From positions 1-5,914 of the forward strand of contig JAKBCX010000118.1 in NCBI GenBank assembly GCA_021807465.1: a DNA stretch of 5,914 nucleotides, given 5' to 3'. This DNA is from Pseudomonadota bacterium. GTDB taxonomy: Bacteria > Pseudomonadota > Alphaproteobacteria > Acetobacterales > Acetobacteraceae. Below, piece by piece: positions 1-3,751 of this stretch. The stretch's first letter is position 1. Every line of letters starts with the position of its first letter. The translations under genes were made by a program, and so were the position numbers. The notes below the pieces were generated by a model, which ran no database searches, was not told the origin of the DNA, and worked only from the letters and a program-made list of their open reading frames with translations.

Positions 1-400
1 TGTGGGCACCATACGCGGGCTGCACTGCCAGGTGGCGCCCAGCGTGCAGGGCAAGCTGGTGCGCGTGGTGCGCGGGGCCATCTGGGATGTGGCGGTGGAT
101 ATACGAAAAGGTTCGCCAACTTACGGCAAATGGGCGGCGGCGGAAATTTCGGCGGAGAATGGCAAGCAGATTTGGGTGCCGGGCGGGTTCCTGCATGGGT
201 TCTGCACGCTGCAGCCGGATACGGAGGTGATTTACAAGGTCACCGCGCCGTATGACAAAGCGGCGGAGCGTGCGGTAATCTGGAACGACCCCACATTGGC
301 CGTACCCTGGCCGGTAAAACCAGGGCAAGAGGCTCTATCGGACAAAGACCGCGCGGCCCCCGCCTTTGATGCAGACAATAATTGGTTTGTGTACGCATGA
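1..400 (+). CDS. rfbC: dTDP-4-dehydrorhamnose 3,5-epimerase, C-terminal part (5'-truncated)
   Basis: This is RmlC, a cytoplasmic cupin enzyme. It epimerises dTDP-4-keto-6-deoxy-D-glucose at C3 and C5, the third step of dTDP-L-rhamnose synthesis. About 132 residues are visible, read from base 2; the family is usually about 180 long, so roughly the first 50 lie left of the window. The GTG at base 2 is an internal valine, not a start. Family marks are RGLHCQ (visible residues 5-10) with the conserved catalytic His, the cupin strand QGKLVRVVRG (16-25), PGGFLHGF (60-67), YKVTAPYDK (78-86) with the conserved Tyr, and WNDP (94-97) followed by VPWP. The tail LSDKDRAAPAF is also typical. The Cys in RGLHCQ replaces the usual Phe or Tyr. 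The stop overlaps the rfbD start (ATGA), so the two are co-transcribed and probably translationally coupled; rfbA and rfbB probably lie upstream. The family call is firm. Confidence 0.95.
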   Translation, partial: VGTIRGLHCQVAPSVQGKLVRVVRGAIWDVAVDIRKGSPTYGKWAAAEISAENGKQIWVPGGFLHGFCTLQPDTEVIYKVTAPYDKAAERAVIWNDPTLAVPWPVKPGQEALSDKDRAAPAFDADNNWFVYA

Positions 401-1290
401 TTCTGGTAACGGGTGCCAGCGGGCAGTTAGGTGATGCGCTGGCAAGGCTTCTCGCTGCGGAAAACATTGCCTGTACGGCTGTCAGCCGTCCGGAATTCGA
501 TTTTGAGAAGCCCGGGACGATTGCGGCCTGTTTTAACCGGGTGCAACCATCGCTCGTGATAAACGCCGCCGCCTATACGGCGGTCGACAAGGCGGAAAGC
601 GACCAGAAAGCCGCGCGCGCAGGCAACCATACCGGCCCGCTGGCGCTTGCCGAATTATGTATGTCTACTGACGTTCCGTTCATACACGTTTCTACCGATT
701 ACGTGTTCGACGGCACCAAGGGCGCGCCCTATGTGGAGACAGACGCCACAAACCCCACGGGTGTGTACGGCGCCACTAAGCGCGACGGCGAGAACGCAAT
801 TTTGGCCACAAACGCCAAGGCCGTGATTCTGCGTACAGCCTGGGTTTACGCCGCGCATGGCAAGAACTTTGCCCGCACCATGTTAACGGCCGGGCGCAAG
901 GCGCCAGTGTTGCGCGTGGTAGCAGACCAGCACGGCGCCCCCACTGCGGCGGTAGATTTGGCAAAAGCGATTCTCGGTATAATCGCACGCATCGAAGAAA
1001 CCGGGTGGAAGCCTGAATATAGAGGTATTTTCCACGCCGCCGCAGCAGGTGAGACCACCTGGCATGGTTTTGCTACCGCCATTTTCGAGGAAGCGGAAAA
1101 ACTGGGCTATAAGCCGCCAGAAGTGCAGCCCATAAGCACCGCAGATTGGCCAACGCCAGCCCGGCGTCCCACGGATTCACGCCTGAGCAGCGCTAAGATT
1201 GCAGAAATATTTGGCATTTATATGCCGCATTGGCGCGAGAGTTTGCCTGCAGTTGTGGCGGCGCTGCTGGCGGAGGACAACGCCGGCTAA
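397..1290 (+). CDS. rfbD: dTDP-4-dehydrorhamnose reductase
   Basis: This is RmlD, a cytoplasmic short-chain (extended SDR) reductase. It reduces dTDP-4-keto-L-rhamnose to dTDP-L-rhamnose with NAD(P)H, the last step of the pathway. I start it at ATG 397, giving 297 residues, because MILVTGASGQLG is the standard family N-terminus and this ATG overlaps the rfbC stop. An in-frame TTG at 382 would add only five residues inside rfbC. The Rossmann glycine motif is TGASGQLG (residues 5-12). NAAAYTAVDKAE (56-67) and STDYVFDG (99-106) are family signatures. The catalytic Tyr124 and Lys128 lie in YGATK, with Thr100 as the third active-site residue. The C-terminal substrate-binding motif RPTDSRLSS (257-265) corresponds to the usual RPxNSRLs. 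Length and motifs are complete and I see no frameshift. It is the last gene of the visible rml operon; the next plus-strand gene begins about 220 bases on. Confidence 0.97.
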   Translation: MILVTGASGQLGDALARLLAAENIACTAVSRPEFDFEKPGTIAACFNRVQPSLVINAAAYTAVDKAESDQKAARAGNHTGPLALAELCMSTDVPFIHVSTDYVFDGTKGAPYVETDATNPTGVYGATKRDGENAILATNAKAVILRTAWVYAAHGKNFARTMLTAGRKAPVLRVVADQHGAPTAAVDLAKAILGIIARIEETGWKPEYRGIFHAAAAGETTWHGFATAIFEEAEKLGYKPPEVQPISTADWPTPARRPTDSRLSSAKIAEIFGIYMPHWRESLPAVVAALLAEDNAG

Positions 1291-1339
1291 TCGTTCCGAA
1301 TCTTTTACGAAAATCCTGCGAAATGAGCGGCTTATGCGC

Positions 1340-1386
1340 AAAAAATCGGTGGCTGGGGGTAAAGTTTATTGCCAGCCAGCCCACCG
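1340..1386 (-). terminator. Hairpin resembling an intrinsic terminator, T-run on the minus strand
   Basis: Bases 1347-1356 (CGGTGGCTGG) pair with 1376-1386 (CCAGCCCACCG) as a 10-bp stem with one bulged C. An alternative 7-bp pairing uses 1350-1356 with 1372-1378. Six A residues at 1340-1345 flank the left arm, so read on the minus strand the stem is followed by A and then six T. On the plus strand the right arm is followed by GCCTCTATAG, with no T-run, so it would end rfbD transcription poorly. The 19-base loop is larger than usual for an intrinsic terminator. No minus-strand gene ends here, so the target would be antisense transcription running in from the convergent gene at 2515-3279. Confidence 0.4.
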
Positions 1387-1397
1387 GCCTCTATAGC
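1369..1397 (+). promoter_or_regulatory. Candidate sigma70 promoter for the downstream glycosyltransferase
   Basis: TTGCCA at 1369-1374 (five of six to TTGACA) and TATAGC at 1392-1397 (four of six to TATAAT) are separated by exactly 17 bases. Transcription would begin near 1404, leaving a leader of about 105 bases before ATG 1510. The -35 box lies in the loop and 3' side of the hairpin at 1347-1386. The gap of more than 200 bases after rfbD fits a separate transcription unit. This is a consensus match only. Confidence 0.35.
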
Positions 1398-1414
1398 TGT
1401 GAGCAGATGCAGCA

Positions 1415-1510
1415 ATGAATAGGGGCGTGATGCAGCTCGTCGCTTCTCAGCACCGTCTCCTGTCTCCGGCCTGCAGGCGCGCTGGCCGGCGTGCGCTGGC
1501 GTGGCCGTGA
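1415..1510 (+). CDS. Possible leader ORF, 31 codons, hypothetical
   Basis: An ATG at 1415 opens a 31-residue frame that ends at TGA 1508-1510. That stop shares its A with ATG 1510, giving a TGATG junction with the glycosyltransferase. An internal ATG at 1430 has AGGGG (1421-1425) four bases ahead and would give 26 residues. The product would be basic, with RR pairs near its end (PACRRAGRRALAW). I recognise no family and see no membrane segment. The reasons to list it are the junction, its place downstream of a candidate promoter, and the lack of any Shine-Dalgarno sequence directly in front of the glycosyltransferase, which would fit translational coupling. A frame this short can arise by chance in GC-rich DNA. 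Confidence 0.2.
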   Translation: MNRGVMQLVASQHRLLSPACRRAGRRALAWP

Positions 1511-2508
1511 TGCGCCCGGCACAGCACCCGGATATGCGGGTCACTATTTTGCTCTCCACCTATAATGGCGCGCCATTTTTGCCGGCGCAGCTTGAGAGTT
1601 TTCTGAATCAGACGCACCAGAACTGGGAAATTCTCTGGCGCGATGACGGTTCTACCGACGAAACACGGCGCATTATGCACGAGTTCTCCTCCGCCGCGGG
1701 GACCGGACGTTGCCGGGAGGCACCTAGCAGCGGGCCGCATATGGGGGCCGCGCCAAGTTTTCTTACCCTTCTGGCCGAGGCAGACCGTAGCTCCATTTTA
1801 GCATTTGCTGACCAGGATGATGTATGGCTGCCAGAAAAGCTGGACCGCGCCCTATGCCATTTGGCACCCGCCGGCGACGAGCCTGCCTTGTATTGCGCGC
1901 GGCAATATCTGGTGAACAAGCAACTTGCTCATGCCAGAATCTCTGCGCGCCATGAGCGGCTGGGATTTCCAGCCTGCCTTACGCAAAATGCGGCAAACGG
2001 CAACACATTGGTAATGAACGAAGCCGCCGCCAGGCTGGTTGTCCGCGCGGGCTATCCGCCGGGCAGCGTGCATGATTGGTGGAGCTATATTGTGGTGGCG
2101 GCGTGTGGCGGACAGATTTTATTCGATGAAGTGCCGCAAGTTTTGTACCGGCTGCATGAGCATAACCTTATTGGCCGGGCGCAGCCGCTTTACCGGCGCG
2201 CCTGGGCCGCGCTGCAACGCGGGCCGCTTATATATATAACGATGATGCACCGCCATGCCGACATGCTGGAGAGCCAAGCCGGTCGGCTGACAGAAGAAGC
2301 ACGGCAGGATTTGCGCCTGATCCAGGCTGGGCTGAAAGGCGGGCTACTGGCGCGCTTGGCGGCCCTGCGCTGCCCGCGCTTCCGGCGCCGCACTTGGCTT
2401 GAGAACCTGCTGTTCGGCTGGTGGTTTCTTAGCGCCAGGCGGACGACCCGCCCGGCGCCGCACCCGGCCTGGAGCGTGAGCAAGGGCGAAACGGAAGAAG
2501 CTGTTTAA
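1510..2508 (+). CDS. Glycosyltransferase family 2, rhamnosyltransferase-like
   Basis: This is a GT-A fold inverting glycosyltransferase, probably cytoplasmic or peripheral to the inner membrane, that transfers a sugar onto a surface glycan intermediate. With ATG 1510 it has 332 residues. ATG 1534 (MRVTILLSTYNG) also fits how many relatives begin, and GTG 1501 or 1507 are possible; none has a clear Shine-Dalgarno sequence. Nucleotide-binding motifs are LLSTYNG (residues 14-20) and RDDGSTDET (44-52). The metal-binding acidic motif is in FADQDDVWLP (99-108). HDWW (188-191) and YRLHEHNLIG (213-222) resemble the conserved C-terminal blocks of the rhamnosyltransferase-type branch. The C-terminal 80 residues are Arg-rich with an aromatic stretch (LLFGWWFLSA), which may aid membrane attachment. 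Its position just after rfbC-rfbD makes dTDP-L-rhamnose the likely donor; this is inference from context. The frame shows no break. Acceptor and linkage cannot be read from sequence. Confidence 0.88.
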   Translation: MRPAQHPDMRVTILLSTYNGAPFLPAQLESFLNQTHQNWEILWRDDGSTDETRRIMHEFSSAAGTGRCREAPSSGPHMGAAPSFLTLLAEADRSSILAFADQDDVWLPEKLDRALCHLAPAGDEPALYCARQYLVNKQLAHARISARHERLGFPACLTQNAANGNTLVMNEAAARLVVRAGYPPGSVHDWWSYIVVAACGGQILFDEVPQVLYRLHEHNLIGRAQPLYRRAWAALQRGPLIYITMMHRHADMLESQAGRLTEEARQDLRLIQAGLKGGLLARLAALRCPRFRRRTWLENLLFGWWFLSARRTTRPAPHPAWSVSKGETEEAV

Positions 2509-2520
2509 CGGCTTCTATTC
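2493..2520. other. Small hairpin across the two convergent stop codons
   Basis: AGAAGC (2496-2501) pairs perfectly with GCTTCT (2511-2516) around a nine-base loop containing the plus-strand stop. With a bulged A at 2517 the stem extends by about three pairs, one of them G-T. The right arm overlaps the minus-strand stop codon region at 2515. Neither side has a proper T-run, so it is at most a weak bidirectional terminator; no better one exists in the six-base gap between the genes. Confidence 0.25.
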
Positions 2521-3279
2521 CGCCACCGGCTCTTCCCTTATATCCTGCCATTCTTGCGTGAATGGCTTTTTGCGGAAAGTCGCCCAGAAAAAATTCATGG
2601 TGTAGCGCAGCCCTATGGTGAATACCCCCTCCCCCACCAGGCGGCGGCCAGAGGATTGCGCGGGCAGGCGGAAGGTGAAGATCACCCGCCCCACCTTGGA
2701 GAGGCGGTTGGCCATGTCCGTATCCTCGCCATAGAAGGAGAAACGCAGATCCGGGTTGCCGAGCTTGAGCATGGCCTCACGCTTGACCACGAAATTGCCA
2801 CCCTGGAGCATGGCGCCGACATTCAGAAGATACTGGTTGACGATGTAGGCCAGCCAGGCAGCGCGGTAATAGGCCGCGACCACCAGGTTAACCTTGGCGG
2901 GTACACCGTAATATTTATACGGGCCAGACAGGCCCACCAGCTTGGGCTTGGTATTGAACTGGCGCAGCACCTCGGTAAGCCAGCCGGGGGGAATGATGGT
3001 ATCGGCGTCGATATTGGCGACCAGCTCTCCGGTGGAGTGCGAGAAGCCGCACCAGCGCGCCTGCACCAGCCCCTTGCGCGGCTCGTCCACCACTTGCACC
3101 CCGTCAATGGCTTCCGCCACCTCGCGCGTGCGGTCGGTACTGGCGTTATTAACGACGATAATCTCGGCATCCTGGCCCAGCACCTGGCCGGCGCGGGCAA
3201 TTTCGTCACGAATGGCGGCTAAGGACTGCGGCAGCAGAACCTGCTCGTTATAGGCGGGGACGACGAAGCTGATTTTCAT
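2515..3279 (-). CDS. Glycosyltransferase family 2
   Basis: This is a 254-residue GT-A glycosyltransferase, convergent with the preceding gene. It begins at the ATG read from 3279; TGGAG at 3288-3292 lies eight bases upstream, so the start is well supported. Family motifs in order are VVPAYNE (residues 6-12), VVNNASTDRT (42-51), the DxD metal site in NIDADTIIP (89-97), LQGGNFVVKREA (158-169), and GEDTD (184-188), which holds the acidic residues of the acceptor/catalytic region. SSGRRL (209-214) follows. The region around 130-160 and the segment TMNFFWATF (227-235) are hydrophobic or aromatic, but I see no clear transmembrane helix. It lacks the DQDD and YRxH blocks of the plus-strand enzyme, so the two are not recent duplicates. 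Donor and acceptor are unknown. The rml genes nearby suggest a surface polysaccharide, yet its opposite orientation means independent control. Confidence 0.9.
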   Translation of the reverse strand: MKISFVVPAYNEQVLLPQSLAAIRDEIARAGQVLGQDAEIIVVNNASTDRTREVAEAIDGVQVVDEPRKGLVQARWCGFSHSTGELVANIDADTIIPPGWLTEVLRQFNTKPKLVGLSGPYKYYGVPAKVNLVVAAYYRAAWLAYIVNQYLLNVGAMLQGGNFVVKREAMLKLGNPDLRFSFYGEDTDMANRLSKVGRVIFTFRLPAQSSGRRLVGEGVFTIGLRYTMNFFWATFRKKPFTQEWQDIREEPVAE

Positions 3280-3320
3280 ACGCGAAACTCCAGACGACTC
3301 GGGGCATTAGCCTTCCTCGC

Positions 3321-3336
3321 CCCCTATCAACAGGGG
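3321..3336. repeat. Short inverted repeat in the minus-strand leader
   Basis: CCCCT (3321-3325) and AGGGG (3332-3336) are perfect complements around the six-base loop ATCAAC. The structure lies about 40 bases upstream of the minus-strand glycosyltransferase start. It would be in that gene's untranslated leader if the promoter at 3344-3371 is used. A five-pair stem is short, and no T-run follows it in either direction. Confidence 0.2.
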
Positions 3337-3343
3337 TTGCCCG

Positions 3344-3371
3344 CTTAAATCGAATGACCATTCAGTGACAG
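3344..3371 (-). promoter_or_regulatory. Candidate promoter for the minus-strand glycosyltransferase
   Basis: Read on the minus strand, CTGTCA (from 3371 to 3366, four of six to TTGACA) and TTTAAG (from 3349 to 3344, four of six to TATAAT) are 16 bases apart. The position suits the gene starting at 3279, leaving a leader of roughly 60 bases. The box matches are modest, so this is only the best candidate I can find by eye. Confidence 0.25.
3352..3363. repeat. Palindrome GAATG-AC-CATTC, possible operator
   Basis: Two perfect five-base arms (3352-3356 and 3359-3363) flank a two-base centre. The whole element sits inside the spacer of the candidate minus-strand promoter, where a bound dimeric regulator would interfere with polymerase. 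TGACAG occurs at 3366-3371 and again at 3383-3388. I do not recognise a known regulator consensus, and a 12-base palindrome can occur by chance. Confidence 0.2.
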
Positions 3372-3452
3372 TTGCGGCGGCATGACAGACACAAAGCCGG
3401 GATGGCGGACCTGCCATTGGCGAAGATAGCTTACTTTACAGGCTAGGCGCTG

Positions 3453-3481
3453 TTGACAGCGGGGCGGCGGGGCGGCATATC
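3453..3481 (+). promoter_or_regulatory. Candidate sigma70 promoter for rpmJ
   Basis: A perfect TTGACA at 3453-3458 is followed after 17 bases by CATATC at 3476-3481, which keeps the central ATA of the -10 box. Transcription would start near 3488, about 33 bases before the rpmJ ATG, a normal leader for a single-gene ribosomal protein unit. The exact -35 and correct spacing make this the strongest promoter candidate in the window, although the -10 is weak. Confidence 0.5.
3461..3476 (+). repeat. Tandem duplication of GGGGCGGC
   Basis: Two exact, directly adjacent copies of the eight-base unit GGGGCGGC (3461-3468 and 3469-3476) fill nearly all of the spacer of the candidate rpmJ promoter. Gain or loss of one unit would change the -35 to -10 distance by eight bases and disable the promoter as drawn. 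It is most simply a small slippage duplication in GC-rich DNA. Confidence 0.6.
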
Positions 3482-3520
3482 GCGCCACTGATTTTGATCC
3501 ATTTTTTGCCGAGAGTCGTC

Positions 3521-3646
3521 ATGAAGATCCGTAACTCCCTGAAATCCGCGAAAACCCGCGACAAGAATTGCCGCGTCGTCCGCCGCCATGGCCGGGTGTA
3601 CGTGATAAACAAGAAGAACCCGCGTATGAAGGCCCGCCAGGGCTAA
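3521..3646 (+). CDS. rpmJ: 50S ribosomal protein L36 (bL36), zinc-less type
   Basis: The 41-residue product is bacterial ribosomal protein L36, the smallest protein of the large subunit, which binds 23S rRNA. It begins [15 protein letters not shown], continues with [19 protein letters not shown], and ends MKARQG. These are the hallmarks of L36, with about 40% Lys plus Arg. Canonical zinc-binding L36 has a Cys-Cys-Cys-His set; only Cys17 and one His (His23) are seen here, so this is the form without a zinc ribbon, common in alphaproteobacteria. GAGAG (3511-3515) lies five bases before the ATG. It has its own candidate promoter (3453-3481) and a strong terminator (3672-3697), so it is monocistronic and separate from the spc operon where rpmJ often lies. 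Minus-strand reading of this stretch gives only a shadow frame. Identification is firm despite the small size. Confidence 0.95.
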   Translation: MKIRNSLKSAKTRDKNCRVVRRHGRVYVINKKNPRMKARQG

Positions 3647-3671
3647 TACGAGGTTTTTCAGCAGCTTCGCT

Positions 3672-3697
3672 AAAGCCCGGCTTCGGCCGGGCTTTTT
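3672..3697 (+). terminator. Intrinsic terminator of rpmJ
   Basis: AAAGCCCGGC (3672-3681) and GCCGGGCTTT (3686-3695) form a perfect 10-bp stem closed by a TTCG tetraloop, followed by a T-run (3693-3697). It begins 25 bases after the rpmJ stop. On the minus strand the stem ends in TTTA, so it may also serve, less well, as the terminator of the GGDEF-EAL gene whose stop is at 3752; no other hairpin is obvious between them. Confidence 0.93.
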
Positions 3698-3751
3698 GCT
3701 TGCCCGCACGTCTACCCAGCTGCGCTGCCTGATTTTATTGAAGCGCGCCAG

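Noticed and set aside
1291..1509. Possible decayed gene between rfbD and the glycosyltransferase
   Set aside because: Frames here are short and show no protein family motifs; the stretch is better explained as hairpin, promoter and leader.
2229..2239. TATATATATAA tract inside the plus-strand glycosyltransferase, resembling a -10 box
   Set aside because: It encodes LIYIT within a continuous frame, and I find no matching -35 box or gene start just downstream.
2554..3222. A 222-codon plus-strand open frame opposite the minus-strand glycosyltransferase
   Set aside because: The minus-strand frame has a full set of glycosyltransferase motifs and a good Shine-Dalgarno sequence. The plus-strand product is His/Gly-rich with no recognisable domain, as expected for an antisense shadow in GC-rich DNA.
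3443..3709. An 88-codon minus-strand frame covering rpmJ
   Set aside because: It is the complement of the L36 gene and runs through the rpmJ terminator and promoter.
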